A stretch of DNA of 64,000 nucleotides, taken from positions 18,401,385 through 18,465,384 of the forward strand of contig NC_088295.1 of assembly GCF_032854445.1 (NCBI RefSeq). The letters are read 5' to 3'. Origin of the DNA: Liolophura sinensis. Lineage: Eukaryota > Mollusca > Polyplacophora > Chitonida > Chitonidae. The notes under the pieces are model-generated. The model was not told the DNA's origin and did no database searches. It saw nothing but the letters and a program-made list of their open reading frames with translations. Positions 35,000-48,905 of this stretch are shown here, in pieces; position 1 is the first letter of the stretch; the number at the start of each line of letters is the position of its first letter. The position numbers were made by a program, and so were the translations under genes.

Positions 35000-37655
35000 A
35001 TATGCTACAATGTCGTCGAGCACCAGCCTGGAATCCGTTTTTCTGTTACGTAGACGACTACACGTAGCTTGATTATGGTCGCATTCCTGTTATTAGGGTT
35101 TTTCACCACATAATGCCACCCCCACACTTGTATTATTGTTATCTTGCAAACTTCTGAAATTATAACTAAAATAAAATATTATGTATTTTAATACTCGTAT
35201 TCCTTTTAAATGATACACAAAACATTTTGATAGGTGCCAAAACAGTTTTTTTATATAGAGTCATTTTGTTTCTTCTTTCATTCTGAAAATCATGACCTTT
35301 GCTTCAGAGTTCCTTTGTAAGGAACATCCGATAAGGAACCTTTGCCTATCGGTATAACTTATCTCTGTGCGACCGGTGATACAATTAAACGAAGTACCCT
35401 GCCATACCATATCGTTTTGAGCCATATAGACATGCTTCGTCAGACTACAGTGAACTATCCGCAGTAAGATATAATTACACGAGCTATCTCTCATTCCTAG
35501 ACATGAGTCTGGCAGCCAATCAACTCTGCTGAAGATATATGCTAAGACGTTTTTCTGTAGAAGGAGTTACTGAATTTGAATTAGTATTAAGCAGCCAGAG
35601 TATTGATTTTCAGCACAACTCCGCCAGGATAGAAGCGAATGGGTTTGCACTTTGATTTAATGATCATATATTGTAGATATTGTATCCCTGTGGCTTGGGA
35701 GCATGGCGGCCTGATCAATGGGCGCTCTTTTCTCCGCTGTACGATTCACGGTCATAAACAGAACTTGATACAGGATCTAGAAATCGCTATCGACTCTCCT
35801 AGGCTATGGATGTTTTGATCTCAGCTCTATCTCAAACATCGTCGGATGTGAAAGAAAGTGGCGCGGTCAATGGATCACTTCGGAGAGTCTCGCTGTCACG
35901 TGACTATGGTCACGCGAAGAGAAATCTTCGCCATTAAGGTTTCTTCTGGAAGGCTGAAGACAAATATTAATTGAAAGGAAAGTTGAGCAATAGTGGATGT
36001 CTAGTTTGATATAGAGTAAGTAACAGGGCCAAGGACTTGAAGGAAGTGTTGCCACGCATCAGGAAGGATCAATCGGAGCACGGCATCATGATATGAACCA
36101 ATCACTTTGGCAACGCGGTCGGTTCAATCTGTCACGGACTCACCTTAAATAAGATCAGTGAAATGAGAACAGTTAAGCATCAGAGATGTGTGTTTCACTA
36201 AGTGCATAAACAAATAAACCTTGTTTATGGTCATGTGTCTCGCTCAGGTGGAACACTTCATTGTCTAAGCTTAAAGACATTCAAAAGTACGAGTTAAGCC
36301 TTAAACGATTTCATATAGGTATATAAGGCTAATGTAAATTGGTTTTGGTCAAAAAATATCATCTGCTTGTAGCAAGAATAGCAACATTTAAAACTGCTAG
36401 ATCAGCCTCAAGAAACGCGCTACAATTAATGTGGTGATCTTGGAAGTTAAAGTGAGCCAATCAAAAACCAGTACCTAAAGAATAACATAAAATCTCATCC
36501 TACTTCACGGATGAGCCATTGAGTGGAGGTTAAAAAGGCAGGACAAAAAGTATACATATATTGATGATGACAAGATAACGCTGAAAACAGAAATTTAGCA
36601 TCGGTTTCTCTGGGTTTTTTGCCTGAAAGGGACATCGTTTAATTATCTTTTATCTGCATTCCATCTCCACCTTTTAATTTGGCGTCACGGTGAATTCGTC
36701 ACGGTCAGACACGTGATTATTTCAATTTTTTCGAAAGCAGCTGAATACGTTTTGTATGATTTGGTCTGGTTGTCATGATTTTCAGGTCCAGTGATGGAGC
36801 TAACAATCGAGTTAAGACCCTTACGTTCCTGAATACACAAGAGCAACATGTTGATATTTGTGTATATAAGATACTACAGACATGACCGGAGACTATGTTT
36901 AATGGTACAACAAAACATAAGATCTGGAATGAGGTAAAATGACAAAACTGAAGTAATGAGGAAGATAAACATTCACAATTAGAATGGGGAATGGCGCTAG
37001 AAGTAGCCCCCATGTTTTATCCGATTCGAAATTTGACAAAAGAGGTAAAAATTTTAACCATAAAAGGTGGACATCACAGCTAACGATGGGATCAATTGCT
37101 ATTACCCCTACTCAAAATCTTGGGTCAAAGCGCGTAGAAAAAAAATAGATCTGCTAGCATTTTCACGGCTTTCAAGCGGCATTTTTCAGCTTTACTTCAG
37201 TCGCTCAGCAACACGACCATGCTCATATTTTAACATACACAGCCAAGCTTTGGAAAATCACGGAGTTATCTAGACAGTTAAACAGCACATAACTACCCTA
37301 ATTACCGTATAATTCTAAGTTAAATGAATGGGCTTAAATTTCTGAAATAGGGTGATGTCATTTAAACATTTGTAACGAGAAAACTGGTAGCTTAAAATGG
37401 TTCCAGCACGAAAAGAGCATATTTTGACCTATAATTAGGTGTGACTCACATATTTCTAGCTCTAATATTGTTAGCAAGCTTATTCAGCTCCTGAATAAAC
37501 GACACAACACCTAAGTATCATGTTAAGATTTATTTTATATTTATAATGGAGCACTTGAATGATAATATGAAACAGGGAACGTAAGGCAAAAAAATGTACA
37601 GTGAAATAAACCAGAACATAAGAATACACAGGCTATAGTTTCTGGACTTCACTTC
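35000..37655. other. Intergenic segment without recognised features
   Basis: I see no exon, RNA gene or repeat that I can name on either strand. Confidence 0.5.
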
Positions 37656-37659
37656 ACCG

Positions 37660-37920
37660 GAAATATTACTTCAATATTGCTCTCAACGTGTCACGTTACT
37701 TCAGTATTGTTCTCAACGTGCTACGTTAAGTCACTATTGTTCTCAACTTGTCACGTTACTTCAGTATTGTTCTCAACGTGCTACGTTACGTCACTATTGT
37801 TCTCAACTTGTCAAGTTACTTCAGTATTGTTCTCAACGTGTCACTTAACTCAGTATTCTTCTCAACGTGTCAGTTTACTTCAGTTGTGTTCTCAACGTGT
37901 CACGTTACTTCAATATTGTA
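37660..37920 (+). repeat. 30-bp minisatellite, about 8 copies
   Basis: Unit TATTGTTCTCAACGTGTCAC + GTTACTTCAG, with ACGTG/ACTTG and GTCAC/GCTAC variants alternating. Since 30 is a multiple of 3, each strand keeps one frame, which explains the repetitive open frames here. Confidence 0.9.
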
Positions 37921-38406
37921 TGGTATTATATTCAGGAACGTATTATTTATTTCATGACTGGCAATCAAGCACCAATAATGCAGCCTTCTACTGTAACAAA
38001 TATTACATTTCAAAAAGTTGTACTGCTACGCTTTATAATTTCAAAATGTGATCTTGTTTCATTTTATATTCCTATACATCAATTTTTTGAAAATATTAAA
38101 GTGTTTCAAGTTTTACATTGTACAATAGGCTAGGTTATTTATTAAAACTTCACTTTAACTATATTCTACAGTTGAAAATAAGTAGTTTGCAAACCATCTA
38201 CAGCGGCTCCAAACAATTGGTAATTATCTTGTATTCCACTTATATTTCCGCCAGATCATCTAAACTTGTTATCAATGACCGTTCTAACATGAGCCCATCT
38301 GTATGTTCGTTCTGTCGTGAGACAGTGTCAAACTGCAAAGTTGCTTTAAGGACTTTGTTAAAGTGTCAGATTTCCAACACTGTAGAAAGTGTTAACCTAA
38401 TATCAT

Positions 38407-38684
38407 ATTTATTTATTTAAATAAAATAATGACTAGTGTTTTACGCCGTACTCAAGAATATTTCGCTTATACGACGGCGGCCAGCATTATGGTGGGTGGA
38501 AACCGGGCACAGCCCGGGGGAAACCCACGACCATCCGCAGGTTGCTGGCAGACCTTCCCACGTACGGCTGAATAGGAAGCCAGCATGAGCTGGACTTGAG
38601 CTCACAGCTACCGCATTGGTGAGAGACTCCTGGGTCATTACGCTGCGCTAGCGCGCTAACCAACTGAGCCACGGAGGCATCCCC
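38407..38684 (-). repeat. Full-length SINE-I (tRNA-derived)
   Basis: Best copy in the window. Read on the minus strand: head CCGTGGCTCAGTTGGTTAGC (A-box), then GAGCTCAAGTCCAGCTCATG (B-box region), the middle TACGTGGGAAGGTCTGCCAG, GGGTTTCCCCCGGGCTGTGC, then GCCGTCGTATAAGCGAAATA and the tail CGGCGTAAAACACTAGTC with an AATAAATAAAT end. Confidence 0.9.
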
Positions 38685-38689
38685 CCCTC

Positions 38690-41600
38690 TCTCCCCTAAT
38701 TTTATAAATGCTAGATTTAACATTATTCGAGGCATACCTTACATGTTAGTCTTAAGGGAGTACCGCAACAATACAACATATCCAGACGACTGAAAATGCG
38801 CACTCTCCATTATATCAGGAAACACTGATGTAAAACAATAAACAAAACACTACAGCATAGGAAGTAAAACCTGAACAGTGGCGAAAGCCTCTTGTCAGCT
38901 TACCTCATTTAGGGTTTCATTGCATTATTATTATTTTATTGAACTTACACGTCCCCTAGCACCATGGCTGACACAGAATTGTCCTACAAATGCACTCATG
39001 CTAATTGTAATTTATTAGACGGGACTAGTCTAAGAATTACACAAAATGCTGTGTTATTATCACATTATGCCGTGCATAGCACATTACATTTTTCTCTACT
39101 ACGTGTCTCTGTAACAGTCATGGCAGTTAAAGTACTTGAGGCTTTAATGAGCCTTACACAGTTGGATCTGTTTGTGGATAAGCATACATTGTAGTGTCTC
39201 AATTAATGCTTTACGGTATTAACGCGACACAGTCACTCATCTGACACTTTATAACCCATCCGTATTTGCAGTTCACTCAAACGAGAATGTTTGCTTTTCG
39301 CTGTTTAATTTTCACAAGATAAAAATAGAGCAAAACAAGAATCAAATGAAATGATAGCTTTTTTCTCAAGGATAATTATGATAATTTTGGAATATGTCAA
39401 CTAATTTTTAAAGATCCGGGTTTACAATGCGCCCGTTGATATCGTCTCCCCAAGTGATCATAAAACTGATTTCGGCAACGACGGACAGACTATACAATCT
39501 GACAGTGAGGAAAAATAAAAGATCTTTCAACAATTCATCAGACGTCCATTACCGACAAGAGAATAATTCAAACCCTCCACTGTTCTCTTGCCCCGTTTTT
39601 TTCCCGATTGCAAATTACGCAATACATCGCATTGCCTTTGTATATCAAACCGCCTTTCAAACAGCGCTTGAACAATGCCAAGTGTATTAAAGTTGGGTGC
39701 GGAGTGTTTTGGCGAATGGTTACCGGGCTTTTGGCGGAGTGGGAGTCCTTACAGGAATGAGACCTTACAGAAAGCACAGGAATAGCTGGCAATCGGCAAT
39801 CAAAAGAGTCTTCTTGATTTACACGGCGTTTAACGAGAGCCTGGGGTCGTTAGGCTCTACCAAGCTTCACAAATAGCCTCTCAACTTAACATCACTGTTA
39901 TATGTAACACATTTCCCCAAACCATACCAACCAAGAAAACTCAAACTGATAGGAATATAAAAACTATCCGTCTTTTACAGCCAATCGTTTCGCTGAGCGC
40001 AAATGGTGTTTTAGCACACTAAACAGGGAGCATGGAAACCTGGAAAATGTTCACATGCTCAGATTCAATCAATTCCTGTAATTTCTGCTTTCAGCCGTTC
40101 GTGGATCTGTCCGATAGCAGACGTTTTTATCCGCTTTCTCCTAAGACAATATCTAATGGTCTTATCAATCAACTGGTTCTCAGAACTGAACAATTAAGTT
40201 TCACTGAATTTCGCCATTTCTCATCTATTAATCACAAAATATAACCACATTCACTCCATGTAAGTGTTTTTTGTCTAATATAATACTGTCTATTTTCACG
40301 TCATTACGTCTTTTATATCGACTTCTCTACACCCACAAAAAATTGGCAGAAGCTATTCACATTTCGCATGTCTTTCGCTCTCAGTTAAATATGACAATTC
40401 TATACATTTTTTTTAATACTGTCATTTCTAAGAATTCATTCGTCACCATTTTCCAGTCCTCTACTCTGTGATAATTAAACGTATTTTTTGGTTCTGTGGG
40501 TTTAATTGTGACAACTGCCTTTCCCCTTTATATTGTTTTTATGTTACTGCTTATTAGATGTAATGGCAACACAGCATGCGAGTGATTCTAGACCGGTGAC
40601 GTCCAGTAAACTGTATTTTAATATCAAAGCATTTCTTTGCAGCTAAACCTGCTTAAGGTGCTCATGCCGCTTTATGGGTACCGTGTTAGTTGCTACTATC
40701 TATCCATTTACATGAACGGTTAGAAAACTCTAACAAAGGTAAATTTGACAAGAGGCCTGTTTCCATCGAGGTAACGTGTGACCATTTGCCAAATATCAAC
40801 TGTAGTCGCTACTCTGAATTTCTCCTCTGTGCCACACATTGTCTTTTTTTATTAAATACCGATCAAATAAATAAATAGATAAGTTTTTAACTTAAGTAAT
40901 TTCTCCCGTCTTTTTGTAGATGGGAAGGTTTTGCGCTACTCAAATCTTCCCACTAGAATTCAAACCATACTCGATTAAACTCACTCCCCTGTCACCTCTT
41001 TTAGGTAGTGATAACTATAAAAATTTCATCTCTTTGTTGTCGGATGTCTTCAGTTTTTCTGATCATTTTCAGCGTTGTATAAAGTGATATTCTCCCCAGT
41101 CAACCATTCATTACACGTGATTCGTTTTACAGGGTATTCCTTGTAGCATTTTCAGTATTTATAATATAACCATAGCTCTACTCAGCTAATCGTCTCATTA
41201 TCAGACACCCCACTCTACCCCCAACCCTCAAACCCGGCGTATACAGATTTTACATCGTCTTTGTTGAAAATTTCTTCGGAACAAATTAAGCCACAGGCCT
41301 CTTTTCTTCTCTCTCCTCTCCCTACCCCACCCCCATTTTTGTCTTCTTTAGGGGATAATTGTTTCTTGCATTAATTGATACCCTTTTGGTTATTCTTTTT
41401 AGCACGTGGCTTATAGTTTAGGTTTTTGTCCTTTATTTCAATCTGCGGACAAGGGATAAGGGATTGCGTGGGGGGAGGGGGAGTGGAGCGGAAAAGCAGT
41501 AGAGAACTATTCGATCCGGAGCTATCGCGCTCAGATGGCCGATAACACTATTACAGTACTGTTGTCCTGAAGACCATGCAGGCGGTAGTCGTGTCTGTGA

Positions 41601-44600
41601 CCGTGGATGAACCTATTCTCCACGCAGGTTCTTCCCGGACTTTCACTGTGACAAGTTGCCAAGAGATGATCTGTGGAGGAAATTGTTTGCCATCACTGAC
41701 ACTTTATTGTGAGCTTGCTCTCCTAGAGCTGATATTCGAGCAGGAAGAGATTAGCTCTGGAGTACTCCAAAGACCTCCTGCAAAACCGTTCAAGGACTTT
41801 CTCCTAATGTGGGGGAAAAGGAAGAAATGTTTGTCTAGTTGTATAAACATACTAAAGAAACGTGACGGGGTAGTAGGATGCGGCACCAATTATCGTCGGC
41901 GGTACAAGACAGCCGCATTGATTATCGACTCGGTGCTGATTCTACTCGGCCGCCATTGCACAGACATGAATGCTCAAAGCCTCAGTATTACACGCGTCTT
42001 CTTATCCATAGGCATGCGCATGATCACATGTAGTCGTAATTCACATCTATTATCACTGCCCTTATAATACCGACCGAGAGAGCTCAGGCCAGAAACACGA
42101 TTCTATAGAAGAAAATAATCAGAAATATACCGCGCAGATGTTAATCCTAAATTTGGAGCTCTAAATCGACCTGCCCATTTAAAGAATTTTACTTTGTTTC
42201 TAGGGCAATTCGTGGAATCCACAGATTTTAGCCAAATTCCCTCTGAATATGACCATCGGCTATATTGAGTTGTGCCGAGCTGCTAGTGTACGCCATTAGA
42301 CATTTATCTTATGTGGTTAATCGAAATATTTGCTTCTCTTAACTAGTCAGAAAAACCCATTTCCTCCGAATGTGCCAGGGCTAGATACTGTACCCTACGG
42401 CAATTTCCACTGCAAGAACTAAGGCGCTTCAGCTTTCATCAAGGTACTCTTAGAGCCCTGTCAGATACACGTACGACCAAACACACCATCGCAAACTTAT
42501 ACGCGCACGACAAGCATCCAAGCATGTAATTTACTGCATTCGTTTTCTAGTTAATTTTATTTTCCCCTAAGCACAATTATTGAATATAATCATGGTCTCA
42601 TGCAGAAATCTTATGGAATAGCTAGGTTTGATGTTTTTAACCTAATTATATTTTTGAAAAAAGAAAACCCAAAACAACAGGATAATAATGAGAATTATTT
42701 CCATAAATAAAACATTACAGTTTTATGCCGTTTTCCTGCGAAATATATTTATATAAAATTCAGTGACACCATGTTTTATCAGTGCGCAGGGATACAAAAG
42801 AGAACATTCTATACATTGATTCTGGCAGACTTTTGGCACACCTTTATATCCATGCAGAAGTTACCATTCGTTTTTTATGTCGATACTTACAAAGACAACC
42901 CATCTATTTTAAACACCTTGAAAGAAATGAATCATCTTTAAGGGGTAAAATTCTGTTCACATCCTATATCTTTTTTTATTGTTATTTTCATGATTGCCAT
43001 ATTCATGATTATTTCACTCATACGCTGTTATGTCCGCCTTCATCTTAACTTTTTCAAAATTTTACGCTCTTGGTGAGAAACACAGATGAGAGTTGACTAT
43101 GTCTGCTAGTTCGTTGCACCGTGTAAAATAATCACGGTGTTTTTGATCACATGACTAAAGCTTCTGAGCACTTGCCAATAAGAGCAATAAAAAAGTTTTT
43201 TTCTAAGTTTTAGTGTGTTGGTGAAGCTGTACATGATATTGTGATCGAGATGTCTGTGACATTTAATTACAGGTGGGTGGTATATGGACGCCTGCTCCCC
43301 CTGGCATTCGGCAGTGCATTGTCCACGTGGACTATTGTTCCTGTTGACGAGGTGACAGTAAGCAGATGGCGGTCGTTGGGTCGCTTGCGCAATCTAACGT
43401 TCGTTGAAGACCACAACTATGGCAAGCAAGTGTGTATGACACAAGTGGGAAAACGTTTTGCATCACATGTGGAACTGATCGCCATCGTTCAAGTGGAAAA
43501 TTTTTGAATTTGGCTTTAAATAATATACAAATAGATCTCACCCCAGGTCAAGTTAAACCATTCACATTGGTATGTGCGCGTCGTTTTAAATGACGGACGA
43601 CAACCAGTCCATAAAGCGTAGAGCTGGGCGTATCGTGAGGAGACTATCCAAGCTCCACGCCACTATCATACCTATTGAATGTTTACAGCTGTTGCACAAG
43701 ACATTTGATATCGGATAAGTAGTTGATAGTTAAGTAACGAACCCTGCTGCACTTTTCAAAACATGAAGGAGTTGTAGGTTAAAAGTGTACTTCTCTGTAA
43801 GTACTTACCTTATTCCTTCAAATGAAAGTGGTGTATACGAAATGCAAAGGAGGTGTGTCTCAAAAATCCCAAGTGAACATATGCAGCATAAAATTACTAC
43901 ATTTTCACAAAATAAACTGACCCTTTACGTCCAACCTGAGCCAAACAGCCATTTATAGGACAAAGTTAATTAGGGTTGTTTCTTGGGGACAGAAGGAAAT
44001 ACCAGTGTTGACAAAAATTAAACAACCAAATATCGTACAAGTAACAAATGATAAACATTTGATAAATTGTCAGGTTTACGCCACTTTACATCGCTCTTCA
44101 CAACTTTGTCGGTATCATCATGATTTTTAAAGTAAAATGTTGAATAAAAGTTTTTTTCTGGCCCAACACAAGGTCATTTGCTGGTTGGTAATGATTTATT
44201 TAAGACAGAAAAATTCAGGCGGGATAACCGCATGTCCTAAACCACTTTTTAAATTTATTGATATTAGGACGCGATATGTTTACTTGTTTCCATCTGACCA
44301 ACAGGTTACAGGCTCAAATCTGGTTCTTTCTTTCAGGCATTAGGTCTGTCGTGCTCCTAGAGAAGGGTGGTGGTTTACTTATCGCACCCATACACCTCAC
44401 CGCCGTCAAATAGTAGTGAAAAAAATTATGAGTAAGATGTTAATCATCAATCGAACAAATTCATGAAAAAAAAAATTGTTGTGCGAGCCAGTGTATTTGT
44501 GAAGTATGTTATGTAGCAAGGACAGAAACTTTGCTTACTCAGAAATCTGGGTCAAAACATTGATATTTTTTCTTTTAAGAGACAAGTAATTTATTAAAAT

Positions 44601-46890
44601 GTCTTAATTTATTTCCCAGCTCATGTCAATGAATCTTAAGTGTTTCATCATAATCTGCAAAGGTTTTGTCAACACAACTCTACCGGTATATTAAATAACA
44701 AAACATGCAAAAGATTGTAGCTCTTAGCTTTGCGTCACCATACAGACAGATCTTCCGTGAAGAATTCTGATATTATACAGAGATTGAGAGGTTTATATTA
44801 CCACCGATTGTGAGGACGTTTGTAAAGCCGTCCGTGAAGACCTGCAGAATACGCCCATCTTGTAACAGACTCCAGGCAGATTTATCGATAAATTGATCGG
44901 AAAATAATGAAATAAATACCGTCTGATAGTCCTCCAGTCTTGTCCTATTTAATGCCCATATTTCATTCATGTTCAGCTTTTATCCTCATGTTTCCAAGGG
45001 AACGACGCTCATGCCAATCACATGAATATTTAATGGTGGGATTTAGCTGATCTGTTTTCATGGCAAGCTCTGTGTTAACTGCAGTGGACGAAATTTTACA
45101 TCCTCACATAAATACTAAGAATAAAAGAAAAAGAGCAGCTACACTGTGCAACAGGGCACTTCCCAATTTCTTCTCTTATTTTTATTGTGACATGAAGAAG
45201 ATTGTGCTTAAGGGGATTGTAAAATCGATGAAAGGGTCACGAAAAATCCTTGAGTAAACGGAGAAAATTTACGGATTTTTTTTTTGCTCTCCAGATAACA
45301 GCTAAACAAACTGAGACCTTCTCTAATCTGCAAAGCTTTCTAGGAAACAGACAACAGATAAATGACATCAACCGTCAGCTCCATTTTTATCACACTATCA
45401 AAATGATGTTTATATTAACGATGGCCAATCGTGGAACCTTGTCATTAGCGAAATGGTAAATTCATCCACGAAAAGGTTATATTTCTACCTTTACATACAT
45501 AAGGACATATGCCTTAATAGTTCAGTTTATGTGTCTAACTTCTTTTGTAATCCCTTAAATTAAACATGAAAAAACAGAGATGTTTTTTACTTACATGGCT
45601 AAAGTTGGAGGCAGCCTTGGTGTGTAGATCTTATCGCTGTGCAGAGTAAATCAAACAGCCAAGAATTGTGTCTCCTGCTTTGTGAATCCCTGCTCAGTCT
45701 TGTCCAAAAAACAGAAGTGGCAATTCGTATGGTTCAGATTGGATAAGACTTCCTGGATTTGTGAATGATAAAATGTCAGCGATTGACTAGGACTGAAGCA
45801 CATCCTGTGAGAAGGTAACTTAACCGGAGATATGTGTAATGAGCATATAGAACTCATATATAGATTTTTCTGTCAGGCTGACAGTATTGAATTCTCTGTC
45901 CAGATCTACAGCGCCTGGCTTGATAGCGTCTTCTGCAGGGCTCCCAGGTGGCCTTGGAGTCTCAATCCAGTGAGCGCGTCAAGAGGTGGTCCAAGCCATC
46001 CTGGTAAAGGGTTATCAGTGTCAACAGTTCCAAACCCCGACCCATGGATCCTGAAAGACTCAGTACTTAGCTGAGGAGTCTGTGAAAATGTCGGGTTGAT
46101 TATCCGACAATGTTAGGTACAAATGAATCTCTCGTAGGAAGCTTGGTGAGTTTATTATGTCTACATTGATCTTTCCGTGGAGAAGCAAACAGCGATTTTC
46201 CTTTCAATTGATTTCGCCTTTGCCTCCATTGATGATCAATGAAGCCCTAAGAGCCTTGGCCCTGTCCTTGTCTCCGCGTTTGATCAGACACTAAATGCGC
46301 CGTCAAAACTCTCATTTACAGCAGGAGTTGTAGCTCTTCCTTCTATACTTTTCGTGTTCGATGTAATCCCTTAGCGTGAGTCTTCGTACAACGTGCGTCT
46401 GTTAGTAACAAGAGGCTGTCGTGCCGGACTTTCTTTATTTAGAATGTTAGTGTAAAAAGTAGCAAATCCCGAGTTCACGCAATAGGACAAGTGCGAATTT
46501 TCTACATGTAAGTTCAGTTGTGTATAACCATACAAAGAACAATTTTACATGAGTTTTTCAAATATTGTATTAACACAGTCATTAATACGCAATTTGGTTA
46601 GTTCAGATGAAGAAATTAAAAGAGTCTTGGATCCTGTAGGAAATGTATTAGGAGTTTTGAACGAGGTTTCAATATGTGGTACTCATTGCTCACGGCACAT
46701 GTTCGGTTTGAGAAACGGTAACCGGATGTCAGATTTGATCTGATCCAATCAGAATGCATTTCAAGAAATTCACAACACGTAAACTTTCACTTCATTCACT
46801 CAAAGAGAAAGCTGTAATCAGCTCAATGCTTGAGTATTCGCCGTACACCAGAAATCAGACTATCCTGTGGGAGACGAATCCCAGCAGACC
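38690..46890. other. Intergenic segment, no supported gene
   Basis: Contains the partial dispersed repeat at 40556-40690, weak SINE-I tails near 40840-40880 and 44395-44455, and scattered open frames. The longest (41576-42067, plus, 163 codons) and an isolated minus-strand frame (44773-44970) show no family I know. I do not call them genes. Confidence 0.5.
40556..40690 (+). repeat. Unnamed dispersed repeat, partial copy 3
   Basis: ATGTAATGGCAACACAGCAT, GCGAGTGATTCTAGACCGGT and ACCTGCTTAAGGTGCTCATG match the middle of the copies at 9519 and 9800. Confidence 0.5.
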
Positions 46891-46915
46891 TCAGCAGAGG
46901 AGTGGGTATACTAGA

Positions 46916-48098
46916 CTAGATGACAAGATAATACATTTTGTAATCCATGGTACCGAGCCTTGATGGGCGCGTTGAGGCAGAAAGCAGAAAATTAAATGGT
47001 AACAAGTTGAACAGGTTATTGATTGGAGCGGGCACTCGGGGACTAGTTGGGTGAATTTCGGCACTGGTTGATTCGGGCAATGATGGACTTGGCCTGAAGG
47101 CTGGTCGCGAAGTATGGGTGCCCTTGCGGAGTAAACCCGCACGGACCAGCACATCCCACCAATAGATTGTGTCGTCCAGCCGCTGCATACTAACGAGGTC
47201 TCTGAGGACCTTTTCCAGCTCAGCTCTGAGACATCCGTATTCCTGATTGGAAAGCGACAAAACCTTATTTCCAATTAAAGGGAAGACATGTGACCATGTC
47301 TCTTTTGAACATAACACGAAAATTGTCCACGTCACAGAAGCAGTCCGCAGAAGTTCACAGGACATGTAATGTTGTCTGTTCATAATTTAATTCAGACAAT
47401 GCTAGTTTCATATAGCTCAGAAAAGATGTGTGGACAGAATTAGGATATGAAACAGCCTGAGAATTTGAATACATTGTCCAGCCACGGGAAACTGAAACTG
47501 AAACAGGCTGCCACCGGAAGATCATTGGAACTATACTTTATACTTAACGTATGATTTTTTGTCAAGAATTGTTCAATCCTTTGAAAACGATGTGAAACGG
47601 TTGAAATTCCACACATAATTTCAGAGAATGTAACTTTTGCACAGGAAGTTATTTTCACGACACTAGAAATAATGATAGATAGAGATGGTATATCAATCTT
47701 CTTCAGACGTGTCGTGAGGTCACGAAATACACCACTATTGAAATACACAGTTTACGTTACGCAGTTGTATATGTTAGATGGCCTGCAACTTTCAGCTCAA
47801 TGTTCCACTTCGGTTTAATCATGTTTATGGTGTACAGAAAGTGATAGGCAAGTTTCCAGGAAAAAATGTCGTTGCCACAGAGATATTCCATATCTGAGGA
47901 CAAACTTTGGTTGAGGAGGTTATTGCACACACTGAAGCCCCCAGGATGAGTCTTAGTTCCTCTGATGTCTTCGTTATCGGCGGGTGCATGGGTTCTTAAG
48001 CAGTGATCACAGAGCAGTGGCATGAAAGCAAACTGCCAACATGCACAAGACTCCATGAGTGTAGTTACTTGAATGGGAGACTTCCAATTAGTAAGCAT
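46916..48098 (-). pseudogene. ORF-dense segment, possible unrecognised gene or remnant
   Basis: Three consecutive minus-strand open frames: 48098-47757 (113 codons), 47748-47440 (102) and 47383-46916 (155), in different frames and separated by only a few to about 60 bases. Composition looks protein-like in places, for example the amphipathic LRAELEKVLRDLVSMQRLDD followed by a Pro/Ser-rich end, and several Cys in the first frame. I recognise no domain. It could be a decayed single reading frame, a transposon remnant, or chance. Confidence 0.25.
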
Positions 48099-48203
48099 TG
48101 GAGACGGGTCTGGAGGCTAGGGACTGCAGGGGCTGGTTTGCTTTGATCCATGCGTATTGATGACTCCATAAGGCAAGATTTCATGCTGTACCATGAGGTC
48201 GAT

Positions 48204-48303
48204 ACAAACAAATGCTCGGGTTTCAAAGTTTGACTGGCAATACAGGTAATACTACAAACAAATGCTCGGGTTTCAAAGTTTGACTGGCAATACAGCTAAT
48301 ACG
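48204..48303 (+). repeat. Two-copy 50-bp tandem duplication
   Basis: Both copies read ACAAACAAATGCTCGGGTTT then CAAAGTTTGACTGGCAATAC, with one base difference (AGGTAAT/AGCTAAT), so the duplication is recent. Confidence 0.9.
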
Positions 48304-48642
48304 ATGGATCACAGCAGCTTAGTTAATCTTGTTAATTTTCTACTCTTACCCCTTAATCTGCTCTTCATTCACCGTGTATGTTATGAACCAGACGCATGCA
48401 AAGGCTATTGTTCATGCAGCAATGCATGGTAATGTCTCACGAAGAGAGAATGAAGAGCCACATCATACACTTCACTGCAGGTGACTTTCACAGTTAAACT
48501 TTTACTTAGAAGAATTAATCGGTTGAACTGGTAGGCTTACAGTAAATTACCGGAAGGGGAAATCGGTCGAAAAAATCAAATGGTCCTGTTGCATCATTAT
48601 CTCTGCACTTTCCATGGTGACAAATCATGATCAGCAGTGATC

Positions 48643-48905
48643 ATCGGGTCGACTTTAAAAAGCCGCACAGCACTGAGAGGTTAGAGCAGGAAGCAGGGCT
48701 AGTTGGCCCGGTGTCAGTAAATGTGACTCTGTGGGGTTGGCATGTCTGGTGTCTTCGGCATGATACTTCATTGGCGGCAGCGCTTTGGTGGCATGGATTC
48801 GCCCCGCCACAAGAAGACACAATTATATGTACACACCGAATGACTCCTCGTCGTCATATGTCTGAAAAGTGCTAAGTATGGCGTTAAATCTCAAGTATAC
48901 ATACA
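48643..48905 (+). repeat. SINE-II variant b, 5' truncated
   Basis: Shares GCCACAAGAAGACACAAT, CTCGTCGTCATATGTCTGAA and the GGCGTTAAATCTCAAGTATA tail with the copy at 59458-59736 read in reverse. A stretch around 48700-48760 has no match in that copy and may be an insertion or partial duplication. Confidence 0.7.

Noticed and set aside
41576-42067. 163-codon plus-strand open frame as a gene
   Set aside because: No recognisable domain, signal peptide or splice context; a frame of this length is expected about once or more by chance in a window this size.
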